Positions 34,112 through 46,162 of a DNA stretch of 64,000 bases are shown piece after piece. Under the pieces are notes generated by a model. It was not told the origin of the DNA. It worked only from the letters and a program-made list of their open reading frames with translations, and did not search any database. Within the stretch, counting starts at the first letter, position 1; each line of letters starts with the position of its first letter. Location of the stretch: positions 89,152,245-89,216,244 of the forward strand of contig NC_134461.1 of NCBI RefSeq assembly GCF_047948215.1, given 5' to 3'. Both the position numbers and the translations under genes were made by a program. The stretch comes from Lycorma delicatula (lineage: Eukaryota; Arthropoda; Insecta; Hemiptera; Fulgoridae).

Positions 34112-34810
34112 ATGATTGTGTTTATTATTTTCATAATTTATTGTTACAATTTCATTTAATTTATATCATATATGATTGATCTGACATTTATATAATATTG
34201 TCATTTTAATTTATTGATTGGTACATAGATTATTTCCTCTTATTCAAGGTGTATACAGCACCAGAGTATTTACTCATTTAATCATGTGTGATACATCACA
34301 CTATACTATGTACTACATACTACATTCTCTATGTACTCCATACACATGCATGATACATGAAACACATTTATCAAAGTACAATATAACACTGGAGCTTATT
34401 TATTTATTTTCAACGTGCAATATATTATCTAGGTGCAATGCAACACTAGAGATTATTTATTCAATCACTCAACATATTGAGTTTTTTTACACATTAGATA
34501 AAGCTTGACCATTATGATTATGACATTTTTATGATTGACCATTATGCATTATATAATTACATTATCCTTATTTTATTATATGTGAAATGAATATGTATGC
34601 AGTTTTAAGCCTACCATTACTATACATAAACATAAGTATTATAAATAATTGTATTATTACAAGGAGAAAATCATTCTGATTTTGATGGGCAGTGTGTTTA
34701 GTCACAACTATCTTTTCCTACGTATAAATATAAATACCTTCACTACAAGTAAATTAAGTTTATAAAAAGATAAATTAAATATGAATAAATGAAAAATTAT
34801 ATATGAGTTG
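34112..34810. other. Probable LTR-derived sequence, no gene
   Basis: This stretch holds CTATGTACT/ACACATGCATGATAC motifs and a TATAAATATAAATACCTT stretch near 34722-34740. The 96-codon frame 34218-34508 has no family similarity and lies in repeat DNA. Confidence 0.35.
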
Positions 34811-34965
34811 TTGTAAATGAAGTTTCTTGAAAATTTAAATTATGATTGTAGAACCTTCAATATCCACAGTCTGAGAATCAAAAAATATGTTGTGTTCGAT
34901 GAGTATTAAATGGTGCTGGTTCAAATACTAAATAAATAAACATATTGTTGACTTTGTAGCCATTA
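34811..34965. repeat. Dispersed repeat pair, copy 1
   Basis: Related to 37032-37160: shared AAATGAAGTT, TTATGATTGTAGA, TGTGTTCGATGA-like and GGTGCTGGTTCAAA..CTAAATAAAT boxes. It may be the edge of a BEL/Pao LTR. Confidence 0.6.
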
Positions 34966-35079
34966 GGTCAAAATTATTTTCTTTAGTTTGAATAGTTTCA
35001 TCTTTATAAAAATTTTCTAATTCTAAACAGTAAGTCTATTAATCTAGCCGTAAGTTAGCCGTAAGTTTATTAGTCAATT

Positions 35080-36190
35080 CCCATTTGGGAGTTGAATATT
35101 TTCTTGAAAAATCAATATCTTTTGGCCAATGAACCCCTGCTACCAAAGTGACGGTTCAATTAATGTACTTTGTGAACAAATCTAGACAATACATGTTCTG
35201 GATCACCAGAGGATTTGATGTAATATCAGTTAGCATTTGTGTTAATCTCAGAAATTCTATTGCTGATGAATACTTTAAAATTAGGTGGTTGTCCATAAAT
35301 CAAATGTAGTACTATCATAGAATTTGTATACCTTAGATAATAAGTAGTAAACACCACAAAGTTCAAGTCTTGGAAGCATATGAATACAGCTTTGTTGGCA
35401 AGACATATTAAAGCACAATGAAAGAATGAAATAAAAAAGCATGACAAGAATTGATCAGGGTTTTAAAACCTCTGCCTGCCATGACATAATTGAGTGCCAT
35501 GGTTTATTGTGCAAGTACCTAATACCAGTCATTCAATTTAATTTTACACACATCAGAATTATATTGCAATATTGTAGTGAAATAGTTAATTAATAAATCT
35601 ATTATGAATTTTCTTATAAATCTATTTGAGTATTGACAGTACAAATGATTAATATATAAATCCAACCTGATAACTTGTTATTTCACAACTTTTTTTTTTG
35701 TTATAAAAAACAGAATAATCTTTAATAATTGTTATTAAATGTGACTACTCAAATAACTAATGATGCATTTGTATTTATATTTTTACTGGTATTTGAAATA
35801 AAATAACCTTTATTAAAAGAAAGGTATTAAAAGTACACTGCTTAATAGATAAATAAATATTTTTGTTAAATTTAAATTTTGTATATTTTTATTGGTATTA
35901 ACAACTACATTTTATTTTAACTTCATAAATTTTTCATCTAATAGTGTTTTATTTGTTTTAAATAAATTATTGGCTTAGCAACAACTCAAACTACCATTTG
36001 GGATTGATTTAAAGTTCAACATTTTTCTTGAAAAATCATTAAATTGCAGTTCAAGCTGTGTTGCAGTAATTACATATCTTCAACACAGCACCTATTTCAT
36101 ATTTTAAATCTTAGATTGATGTGAGCATCTTTACCTTTTCATAAGAGTTTAATTGCTCTGTAACCCCTACAAGAAATGTGATAATTCAAA
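35080..36190 (-). pseudogene. Reversed BEL/Pao gag fragments
   Basis: On the minus strand at 35995-36190 the sequence follows the plus-strand gag copy at 33180-33360 (SYEKVKMLTSI-like, then a CNTA.TAI and KKNVEL.INPK piece). A smaller piece at 35080-35115 carries the same GATTTTTCAAGAAAATATTC...CCAAATGGG landmark. These are inverted, broken copies of one family. The intervening sequence has no recognised gene. Confidence 0.6.
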
Positions 36191-37031
36191 TTTCAGTAAG
36201 TGATTATATGGCATACCAATGTACAAGTGAGAGCTTTCACTCAAATCAAATAAATTTTATTTCTAGATCAAGTTTATATTTGTTCAGACCCATTTCTAAC
36301 CTTAGTTGTTTTTTATCATTAATTGTTGATTATTCATTATAGCTGTTTTCTTTGCCTATACTGAATTTCTGAAGAATGACTCTTTATTATCTAAATAAGC
36401 AGACCTACGTTGATACTCCTACAGGCAAAAATTGAGAATTTTTATAATTAAATTTTAAAGCAGGTCAAAGTTATTTTCTTTAGTTTGAATGGAGATTATT
36501 TTATTTTTTCATATTTATTTCTACTATTCTTTTTATTTAAACCATTTTTGAATCATGTGTTTAATTCTGAAATAGGTGTAGGATTATAATATGGAATATT
36601 TGAAGGAAGTGATCTTATCTGAAGAAAACTTGTTTGCAAATATCCAAGGACCTTGTATTGGATCTACTCTCAATATATATGGATTTCATTTTGATGTAAG
36701 CTCTTTTCTGTTTCTTGCAAGTAAACCTTTCTCATTAAGTTTATTAGTTTGTTTTAAATCACCGATTACTGTGCTTATAACATTTGCTCCTGAAGAAATA
36801 ATTGTTTCTTTTTACAATGTCTGAAATGACAGTTATGAAGGCATGAATTACTACTGTTGAAAGGAAAGTTAATTTAAAATACCCCCCTTTGATAGTGTCA
36901 TTAGTCCCATATTTTTATAAACTATTATTATTTTTACAGTAACTGAAAAACACTGGAATAAAATAGTTGACTATGTTTTACAATATCATTCTTCACTTAT
37001 TTCATAAGCGAACCCTGTTCGTATGAAATTT
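36191..37031. other. No gene seen
   Basis: A short repeated phrase (AGGTCAAAGTTATTTTCTTTA at 36464, also near 34976) ties it to the retrotransposon region. The 77-codon frame 36591-36824 starts with a Met in a reasonable context but has no motif I recognise. Confidence 0.35.
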
Positions 37032-37160
37032 GTTGCAAATGAAGTTCCCTGAAATTGTAGGTTATGATTGTAGAGGACCAAACAATATGTGTATTTGATG
37101 ACTAAACAGTGCTGGTTCAAACACTAAATAAATTGAGACAATTTTGACTTTGTATTATAT
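37032..37160. repeat. Dispersed repeat pair, copy 2
   Basis: Same orientation as 34811-34965, with short deletions. It ends with GTGCTGGTTCAAACACTAAA. Confidence 0.6.
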
Positions 37161-37535
37161 AGGATACTTTAATGTTTTAAATGAAAGATACATAATTATG
37201 CATAAGTGTACTGACTAAATAAATGCTTAATATGCTTATTACATTGTTGAATAATATGTAATTTTCAGTACGTACATGTTAACATGATAAAAGTAAATTT
37301 GGACTAAACAATATATTAATTATTAATAATATAAAATGTTTTAACAATTAAACAAACCACAGTTTGTTATTGTTGGTTTCCAAACCGATATAAAAAATAA
37401 TGCTGTTAAAGACATGTCTATATTCAATTCGTGTAAAGTGAAAAATATTAAAGCGATAATAAATTCAATTTCGTATCCGTATAAAAATTTAAATGGAAAT
37501 CAGATACGGATATATAAAATATTTACTGATTTTCA

Positions 37536-37556
37536 TATATATATATATATATATGT
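37536..37556. repeat. (TA)n microsatellite
   Basis: TA run of about 20 bases followed by GTGTGA. Confidence 0.85.
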
Positions 37557-37664
37557 GTGATTGATTGTTCACTGCAAGATGAATAGACATAGTTTTTATA
37601 CTATTGATACTAGATCAAAGGTCACCTTAAAAAACAACTTGATTAACAGCTGCATACTATGCGG

Positions 37665-38240
37665 GGAATCCCCATGATGTCATCAGTAGTCTGTAGTAGT
37701 TGAATACAGTAAATAATAAACTATGTATTGTGAGGCAGAATCTGCAAAATAAACTGTTTCATCGATAAATTTGTTGCTTGTATTAAATATTTTGGTCACT
37801 CGAATTTGAGGAGCCAAAACCAGATACATTAAAGAATCGTTAACCATGATGTCAACAACAGTCTATGGTACATGTTAAAATAAAATTCATTAAATAACAA
37901 ACTACGTCTTGTGATGCAGAATGTAAGGGTATCTTTCTGATGATGAATATGCGTTTAATGAGAAATTTATTAGTGAAAGAGTGGATTTTGGAAAAGAGTG
38001 GTTGAGGTGGATGCAAGACAACATTAAAGAAGCCTTTGATGCAGAATGAAAGGGTATATTTCCGATCATAAATGTGTGTTTATTGAGAAATTTGTTAGTA
38101 AACGAGTGGATTTGGTGAAGAGGAACAATGAAGAGGGTGTTAAAAATATGGTCTTCATTGAATGTGTTAGCAAATGATTTTTTTTTTATACATTAAATAA
38201 TGAACCTAGATGATTGATGCAGAAAGTAAGGTTTTCATAC
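37665..38240 (+). repeat. Diverged tandem repeats
   Basis: Units starting GATGCAGAATGTAAGGGTAT (37912) and GATGCAGAATGAAAGGGTAT (38038) share about 80 bases, including GAGAAATTTRTTAGTRAAMG AGTGGATTT, with a period near 126. A third start (GATGCAGAAAGTAAGG) is at 38215. Upstream, two diverged segments (37674 and 37848) share ATGATGTCA..A.CAGTCTRTRG and AATAACAAACTAYGT. There is no coding frame across the units. Confidence 0.7.
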
Positions 38241-38445
38241 TACTACTATTTTGTATGTAATATTTCTTATTGTTATTTTTATTATTATTGTATTTACAAG
38301 GCATTTTTAGTTTTTTAGTCTTTCAGTATCCTTTTCAAACCATGAACAAGCAACAATATTTTAATTACTGGCAATGTATTATCAAACCTATTCATTACAG
38401 AGTGATATTCACAAATATTAAAAAATCTTATTTGGGCATCAGATG

Positions 38446-39132
38446 ACTTCCTTGTACGCCTATTAAATTACATATACACTTTTCTTTTTAAATGAAAAGT
38501 ACATAAAATTTTATTTAATTAATAACTTCTGATATTATTTTTATTGTTATTATTGAATTATTATTTATTGTAAACATATTTTTGAAATCAGAGGTTAATA
38601 ACTATTAATAATTAAATATACCTAAATTAAAAAAAAATAAAAGTTGATGAAGTCTGATTCGAACTGATGTGCCTTCCCTTGTGAGATCCAAATATTTTAT
38701 TAATTAAAATTTTATTTGGCTATAACTCTAACACCAATGAAAATAAGTACCACTTGTAATACGTCGTTGAAAAGCTCTCAATGTGGGCTTATTACTGCAG
38801 TTAAGAAAAAGTCCAAAATGCAATTTTTTTTGGATTTTGGGCTTTTTTGGACACGTTTGGTTCAGTCAATTGCAATCAAAAAGGTAGGAGGACCACAATT
38901 AGATGTTACAGCAGTCTTAAATCCAAAATTTAAACATACTATGGCCCCTAATCGTTTTTGAGTTATGCGAGATATATACCTAAGTACTTATGTACATATA
39001 TACGTACGTACAGAGTCACGCCGAAACTAGTCAAAATGGATTAAGGGATGGTCGAAATGGATATTTCCGTTGAAATCTGAAAACCGAAATTTTTTGCGAT
39101 CACAATACTTCCTTTGCTTCGTACAAGGAAGT
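38446..39132 (+). mobile_element. MITE-C, full length
   Basis: 687 bp starting ACTTCCTTGTACGCC and ending CGTACAAGGAAGT, so the outer 13 bases are exact inverted repeats. The last 26 bases also fold on themselves (ACTTCCTTTGCTTCGTACAAGGAAGT). Body landmarks shared with other copies are TAATTAAAATTTTATTTGGC, TTGAAAAGCTCTCAATG, GATGTTACA, ATACGTACG tracts, ACGCCGAAACTAGTCAAAAT and AATCTGAAAACCGAAATTTT. The 81-codon frame inside (38716-38961) is a by-product. Confidence 0.9.
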
Positions 39133-39542
39133 AAAAATAGTATAATACCTGAATCAGGAATATAATAAACAGTAATAACAGTTAAAAGTTTAACTCAAAA
39201 AATAGATGAGTTCTTCAAAAATATGATTACAAGTAACATTCGAAATAATTATTATATCAAAGGGATTACTGTTATTTATAAATAATATAAGTTGGCAGGG
39301 GGTTCAATGACATGTGCAACATCAGTAACACAATAGCAGGGCACATACAAATCTACTTAGAAGTCAATGTTCCTTAATAAGTCTTTACAAGATTTAAGCT
39401 CAAGAATTTATTCTAATTTATATTAAAGAGAGTGAGTATAAAACAGACAAAAGGTAAATTTAAGCTCTCCGAATAACTCTGTAAGTAATTACCGTTACCA
39501 ACATAAAGTACAACAGAGTATTTGCGTGAGCTCTCCAACTGC
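39133..39542. other. No gene seen
   Basis: AT-rich sequence between a MITE-C and a SINE-A copy. Nothing was recognised. Confidence 0.4.
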
Positions 39543-39555
39543 TGATTTTTATACT

Positions 39556-39819
39556 TTCTTTTTCCTGTTCAGCCTCCGGGAATTACTGTTCAGGTATTAC
39601 TTCAGAATGAGGATGATATATACGACTGTAAATGAAGTGTAGTCTTGTACAGTCTCAGTTCAACCATTCCTGAGATGTGTGGTTAATTGAAACCCAACCA
39701 CCAAAGAACACCGGTATCCGCGATCTAGAATTCAAATCCGTATAAAAGTAACTAACTACCTTTACTAGGACTTGAACGCTGGAACTGTCAACTTCTAAAA
39801 CAGCTGATTTGGGCTTAAA
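39556..39819 (-). mobile_element. SINE-A, 5'-truncated, with exact target duplications
   Basis: On the minus strand the copy runs from CCAAATCAGCTG to the 3' end GGAGGCTGAACAGGAAAAAG; the A-box head is missing. TGATTTTTATACT occurs exactly on both sides (39543-39555 and 39820-39832), a perfect 13-bp target duplication. The truncation happened at insertion, a typical product of incomplete reverse transcription. Confidence 0.9.
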
Positions 39820-39832
39820 TGATTTTTATACT

Positions 39833-41971
39833 GTGACCGTAAGAGTGCTGATAATAAAATTATTATTTTTTAATTTACAATATTGTTATGTTTAAAGTTT
39901 TTTATGTCATATCTCAGCACTCCTTTTTTATTTTTATCAAGACATGAGTATTTCATTTTAATTACAATCTTTAAACGTCTCGTTTTGTTTTGATTTTTAA
40001 TTAAAGTCAAATTTCTTAAAATCTTTCTCATGGTCAGTGTCATTAGTTACATAGATTTTCTCAGAAATAAATTTTCGCAAATTTTTTTTTACTGCCAATT
40101 TAATGAAGTAATTGTACATCAAACCTAAAAAAAATCATCCTTTGAGCTACCAATATTTCGTGTTACATCCAGTAAAAAATATTAAAACCAGTAAATATTT
40201 ATCTAAATGTTAGATGGCCAAACCTAATAATAACAGCCTTCTCAATAATTAATAATAATAATTGTAATTTTGATTTCAAATGTTTAAAGTTTACTATTGG
40301 ATGTAATTATGAAGATAATACGAAATAAAAAAAACTACTACGGGTTTTTGTATTACCTTGTTTTATTAGTACTGCGGATTTTTCCGTTTTTTCATCTTGA
40401 TTGCTTATAACTAAAAAACGAGATACAGCTTTCACCATCGTTTTTCTCGTCAAATTGTTCATTAAAATCATGTAACTTATCTCCACCTTCCTCTTAAAAC
40501 AAGAAGAAAAATCCGTGATACAATAAGGCGGATCGAGTCGGCGGACAAAAATTTCAAACGCACCAAAAAATAACAATTTTGTAACTTATAAATCTGAATA
40601 TATTTCTACCTTCTAACTTCACTTTTGAAATATGAAACCGTTTCTATACTTTAATATCATTCTGTATGTGCTTTAACAGAGGTTTTCTATTTGTCGTTTA
40701 CAATATATTGACTGTTGATTGACTGATCGCAGCTAGAAAACGTTAATATCACAGATCTGTATGAAAGAATCGTATGCGACAAGCTGCCAATTGAAATGGT
40801 ACTCTGTCGTACTAAGTGTTCTTTGTTCCGACATTATGTACAGCCCCACAATGTTTTGATTTTTTTTTTATATATAAACTGCTTTTAACCGTTTCAAGTT
40901 TGGTTGTACGGCACTTTTTTAATTATAAATAATGCCGATTCCTTCTAAGTGTTTGTTTGCATGGATTCCATTATTTTTCCGAAAACCTGTAGGAGATAGA
41001 TTAGGAAGGACTGTTAACTTTTCAATCAACAACGGTATCAGTTGATACAACAACAGTTATTACCAGATTTTGATATCATTTAATTTCTTCTTTTCAGCTG
41101 TAAATGAAATGAAATAGATTGAATGAATTATTCTAAAAACTAGTTTTCTATTTGCACGTTTACTTTTGTACAATAAGTCTAATGGTTTTATTAGAAAACT
41201 AAGCTCATTCCTCGATGTTCAGCAGTCTTAAGTATCATTTATTGAACGTGTTCAATAATGTAATAATGTTTTGAATATAGAGATTTATTTTACTTTAATT
41301 GCGTATCTAATGATCAAAAGTTATAAAAGTTGTATTTCTTTTTATTATAACGTTTTGTAAATAAATAATATTATTATTCCATAAATTATTTGGTGAGGAA
41401 TGTCCCATATTTACTTCCCACCTCAACATACTAATCGAATTCAATGACATTTATTCTAATGATCATATAATATAACGATAAAGAGAGGATAAAATAGTTT
41501 TTCAAGCATTATAGAAATAATATGAACTAATAAAACCGGCAATAAAATCTACATTTTTACAATTTCGTACAGTGTGATAGAGAAATTATTCAACTGACAA
41601 TTCGTATTGAATAAACAGGTGAACTTGAACTTGAACAAGCTTTTGTTAAGGCTAGTTCAATATATGGTACATAGAATAACAACTGTTTTAAAGAAAACGC
41701 TTGTTAAAAGATAACAAGCCTTGAAAATTTAACTTTTAAAATCTTTTACACAGCCAATTGTGAGTAATATTCGTAATTTGCAACGGTTCGCAAGTTATAA
41801 TGAAAACCGGGTACTTTAATTAAAACAATTATTCAAAAACACATGCGCTCGCTCAAGCGCAGTGACTAACTGCGCTCCACTTGAGTGGATAAACTGTCAT
41901 GCGCTCAGTTTATCTAGCTGGCTAACTTTAAAAGATTTAATAAGTGGTAATAAAATTACAAAAACAATCTA
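39833..41971. other. No gene recognised
   Basis: Mixed AT-rich DNA. The 89-codon minus-strand frame 40307-40576 is less AT-biased and keeps a long open frame, but no family is recognised; it may belong to a dispersed repeat. Near 41845-41925 are short inverted repeats (GCGCAGTGACTAACTGCGC; GATAAACTG...CAGTTTATC). Confidence 0.4.
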
Positions 41972-42248
41972 TAGAGGTTCCCAAACTTTTCCGAATCGCG
42001 GCGCCCTTTTCCAATTAAAATTTTTCCATAGCGTCCTACCCTAAAAAAAAGGTATGACTACTCGTAAGTAAGATATAAAAATAAATAAAACTCGTGTATC
42101 GTCATTACTTTTTTTAGTTTATTAGGATTAAATTAATAATTATAAATGTCTTGGTTCAATTAATTAAGAAGCTTTTACAATATTTCATGGCGCTCCTGTG
42201 AAGAGGCCGCGGCTCTCCGGGGCGTACAGTTTGGGAATCGCTGCTCTG
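41972..42248. mobile_element. hAT-type MITE
   Basis: The ends TAGAGGTTCCCAAACTTTTC and (complemented) CAGAGCAGCGATTCCCAAACT match the CAGNGGTTCCCAAACT terminal repeats of hAT elements. The 277-bp interior is noncoding with GGCGCCCTTTT and GGCGCTCCTGTG near the ends. I could not match 8-bp flanking duplications, so the exact borders are uncertain. Confidence 0.75.
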
Positions 42249-43419
42249 TACTATTCTTCATGTAAAAAAGAGATTTTCTTTGAAGAGTTATATCTTAAAA
42301 ATATCTCGTTGAAAAGAACTGAATATTATACCATACTAGGAGCTATTCTTTTTAGCGTTTTATTTTTTAGTTTCTCTCTATTCAAAAAAAGTTTATAAAG
42401 ATTAAGAAAGATTAATTGTATAAAAAGTACCGATTTTGTTGTTTTTCATAATCTGTCTCAATGTTTCATTTAAAAAATAGATAGATTTTTCTCTCTCCTT
42501 GATTGTAAAAGAAATATTTTTACACTGAACTTTATGTTCTAAAAATTCAAAAATATTTTGAGAAAAAAGATGACAACGGTTATCATGTCAATTAGGTCTC
42601 AGATAGATACGTTAGAGGCGGTCGGAGTACGGTTGGTGCTATCTTCAAGTTTCCTAAAATAATCTGCTTTCTCTCTTCAAAGTTGTAAATAAATGTTATA
42701 GTACGTCCATAATTTCGATTAGCATCTAGTAGCAATCTTTCCGATCTTCCTCAAAAGAATACAGGCGCTTCATATAATTCCACAGAAGGTTAGTGTTATA
42801 GACTATGTTATGTATTGTGTAGTACGATTAAGAACCCTAAAAGTAACTGGATAAATACTCCATAACGGATTCTAAATCCTCGACACGCTATTTGATGACA
42901 CCATCATAAGGGATGTGGAGTAAGGTATTGATGACCAGACTGAGTGACCAATTGTGTTTAACTTTTACTTTCGGCTTAGACTGTACAAAGCAATAGTATC
43001 TGGTTTTATAGTATCTGTTTTTATTTTTATTTTTTTAATAAGTGTTTTATGTTACGTAATCGAATCACATAATTAACATTTATAAACAATCGACATGAGA
43101 TACCTGTAAATAAGATAAGAAATTGCTAAATAATATATATATAGCCTGTTTTTAATAGGCAAACCTACTAGGGAAAACGAACAATGAATTGAATATAATA
43201 CACTGTCCTGAATCAGCATGATAAGCCCGCCGAAATTCAATTGATACTCTCAGCCCTAAATATGATTTCTTCCCTTTCAACTACGGGAAATATGTGTTTA
43301 TTAACATCATTACTTTCAGAGAATTAAACCCAGATTAGTGCTGCTTGTATCTTATGTACCTTACATGATTTATTGTAAGAAATTATTTTAAATATAAGCA
43401 GGTAGAACTTCCATTGTAC
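42249..43419. other. No gene seen
   Basis: Less AT-biased in places (42580-42960) but without a persistent reading frame or recognised family. Part of a decayed element cannot be excluded. Confidence 0.35.
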
Positions 43420-44550
43420 TAGGGCCGTTCGGAAAGTTTTTTGACCAAAGAAAATACAAGATTTTTCAGAATTTCTTTTTTAATTTTCAACCCTGCAATC
43501 CGACGTATATATACCAACTTTCTAATAATCTCGGCATAGTGCAATTTGTCCAACTCTACTAACAGTTATCTAAGCTTTAACAACATCATTTGAAATGAAA
43601 CTTCGTCCAGCGAGCCATGATGGTTTTGAAGAGGAAGTAATCACTGGAAACCAAATCTAATATGGCGAATATAAAAGAACTTCGTAGCGTAATTAATGGT
43701 GTTTTGCAACGCCAATCCGCGACGCTTGTGCGAGCTCATTATAGTGGTAAAGGAGAACCTAATTTTTGGACCAAATGTGGACATTTTTTCCTGAGTAGCA
43801 CCCTTCAGTCGGTCCAATTGTGAAGGGTAATACTTTCTGATGATGGTCCTGCCTTTTTCCATGTAGTCTATGTGGACCGCACAACAAAAATTCCAAAAAA
43901 CCGTAGCCATGAATTTTTTTGCAGATGAAAAATTAATTCACTTAAAAATATACTAATCGCTTTCTTTGACACACTTTCATTTCTTCCCACCTATTGTTTG
44001 GACTACTATTCGATCTCTGTCATGTAATGTTGATTCTACGTTTCATCTACTATTATACAAATCAAACAACTTAGCGGAATTGCGTTTAAATAAAGCCTAA
44101 ACATCTTAAAAAGTGTTCCGTCGAATGCGTATTTGGTCGTTAAAAAACGCGGCACCTATCAAGGGAAAGTTTCTTAATACCCAAAATATCGTCAACACGT
44201 AATGGACACGGTCTATCGAGATGTTTCCAATGTCATCAAGTTCACGATCGTCAGTCGGCGATCATTTAATACGACATTGTGGATTTTTGTGATGATTTAA
44301 TTTGTCATAGTGGTTTTTGAGCGTCCATGTCCTGTACGACCAACCAAGTTTAATTTCAGCAACTCATTTTTTTACGGCCCAAACGAAGAAAATCTAACTT
44401 TTTTTCTATGTCCCGCGGCGCTAAACCTTTTAAGACAAAATACTTTACAAACAGCTTTAATTTTATCCATTTTTCAGGAAATGCTACTTTACTCGAGCGC
44501 AACAAACAAGCAGGAAGTAAACGCATGTATCTGAACTTCACAGCTCGCAA
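43420..44550 (-). pseudogene. Mariner-like transposase remnant
   Basis: The left edge reads CTAGGGCCGTTCGGAAAGTT, typical of a mariner terminal inverted repeat. The minus-strand frame 43641-43910 carries ATVFWNFCCAVHIDYMEKGR, then YYPSQLDRLK, the transposase region normally reading VFWD..G....DYL..G.TI...YY..L..L. The FWD Asp has become Asn, and the later HDNA box is replaced (FSFTTIMSSH), so catalytic residues are lost. Weaker N-terminal matches continue to about 44550 (KLKLFVKYFVLKGL). Frameshifts are numerous, and the right terminal repeat was not found. Confidence 0.78.
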
Positions 44551-44879
44551 TCTAAAAGATGTAAATTATTTAATTTTTTATTTTTAAAGATTCTTTTGCA
44601 TTTATTATAACTTACATGTATTTACATCTACTTTTCCTTTCACATTTTTCTACTTTTCAAATTCCTTTGAATTTACTGATAAGGCTTAACAATTTATATA
44701 AAATTTCAATTCCTTGACGATTGAAATGAACAATTTTTGTATAGAAAATCATCATGCTTTGTAAAGGTTTTTGAAATTTCTAATTTTTTGCAAACTGGAA
44801 AAAAAATGTTAATTTCTTTTTCTACTTTTTCCTTTACTTAATTTTTTTGTTTGTGTGTTATTTTTATTTATGAAGGTAA
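44551..44879. other. No gene seen
   Basis: AT-rich link between the mariner remnant and repeat D. Confidence 0.4.
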
Positions 44880-45430
44880 ATTGGTAATCGGTCCAATTTG
44901 GGCTTATGCGGTTTTCACCGGATATTTACGTTTTGACACCTAAGGATGGAAATTTTCCGGAACTTCATACTTACGTGTGTATGTTCGGGGTATTGGTCTC
45001 TAAATCACCTTATATATTTAGAACAACTTGACCGATTTTGACCTCATTTCATCAGATTACTTCTATATATGGGGCATTATGCCTTTAAATTTTCAACTTA
45101 AAAGGTTAAGGTGGTGAGGCTGTAGAACATGATCACTCTCAGTATCTCGAGATTTCGCCAAATCTTTATCTTAATTTTCTTAGGGACATTTGTTAATAAT
45201 TAAAAACTAATTTTTCCAATAGAAGAATTTTTACAAAATCCCACCCCCACCCACAAAAGTGTTATAAATACTAAAGGCTATGATATATCATCATTAGTTC
45301 CCCCTCTCACCACAAGGAGCGCTCGTGTAGCACTGATGTACAGTTGTTGTAGTCGTCTTTCTTTGTCTCTTTAGCCTCCAGCACCAGTTGTGTTGTAACG
45401 TCACAAGTGAGCGGTAGAGTCAAATAAATG
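44880..45430 (+). repeat. Repeat D, copy 1
   Basis: Shares a run of landmarks with 57620-58200: TCCAATTTGGGC, GGATGGAAATTTTCCGGA, GGTCTCTAAATCACCTTATAT-like, ACCGATTTTGAC, CAGATTACTTCTATATATGG, AAAAGGT, GGTGAGG, AGTATCTCG and the closing ACGTCACAAGTGAGCGGTAG. It is a dispersed, noncoding element of about 550 bp; a MITE-C copy follows shortly after. Confidence 0.8.
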
Positions 45431-45473
45431 AATCATATTTAAAAAATAAAAAATATGTTAAGGACACTACATG

Positions 45474-46162
45474 ACGTCCTTGTACACCTATTAAATTAAA
45501 TGTACACATTTTTTTAAAATGAAAGTACATAAAATTGTATTTCATTAATACCTTTTGACATTTTTTCAAATATATATATATTTTTTTTATTGTTATTGAA
45601 TTATTATTGTTCATATATTTTTTTTTGAAATCGGAGATTAATTATTAATAAATAAATAAATTTAAATTAAAAAAAAAAAAGTTAAAAAAAGGAGATGAAT
45701 TCTGATACGAACCGATGTGTCTTTCCCTTCTAAGATCCAAATATTTCATTAATTACAATTTCATTTGACTATAACTGGAACCAAAAAAAAATAAGTACTA
45801 CTTATGATATATCATTGAAAAGCTCTCAATGGGGGGTTATTACTGCTGTTAAGAAAACGTCCAAAATCCAATTTTTTTGGATTTTGGGCTTTTTTGGTTC
45901 ACAGTCGATTGCAATCAAAAGGGAAGGTGCACAACTAGATGTTACAATAGTCCTAAATCCAAAATTTCAACATACTACGGCCAATGGTTTTTGAGTTTTG
46001 CGAGATACATACGTACATACATACATACATACGTACGTATAGACGTCACGCCGAAACTAGTCAAAATGGATTCAGGAATGGTCAAAATGGATATTTCCGT
46101 TGAAATCTGAAAATCTAAATTTTTTGCGATCACAATACTTCCTTTACTACGTACAAGGAAGT
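45474..46162 (+). mobile_element. MITE-C, full length
   Basis: 689 bp from ACGTCCTTGTACACC to CGTACAAGGAAGT. The internal ACATACGTACATACATACAT run and the ACGCCGAAACTAGTCAAAAT landmark are present. The left inverted repeat has one mismatch to the family, and the 3' hairpin is intact (ACTTCC...GGAAGT). Reading frames inside on both strands are by-products. Confidence 0.9.

Noticed and set aside
34218..34508. 96-codon plus-strand frame
   Set aside because: Lies in probable BEL/Pao LTR sequence, with Tyr/His/Thr-rich composition typical of AT-rich noncoding DNA.
38716..38961. 81-codon plus-strand frame
   Set aside because: MITE-C body; not conserved as a frame among copies at 45474, 52319 and 60931.
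40307..40576. 89-codon minus-strand frame with mixed composition
   Set aside because: No recognisable motif or supporting splice context. It may be repeat-derived; kept only as a remark in the intergenic entry.
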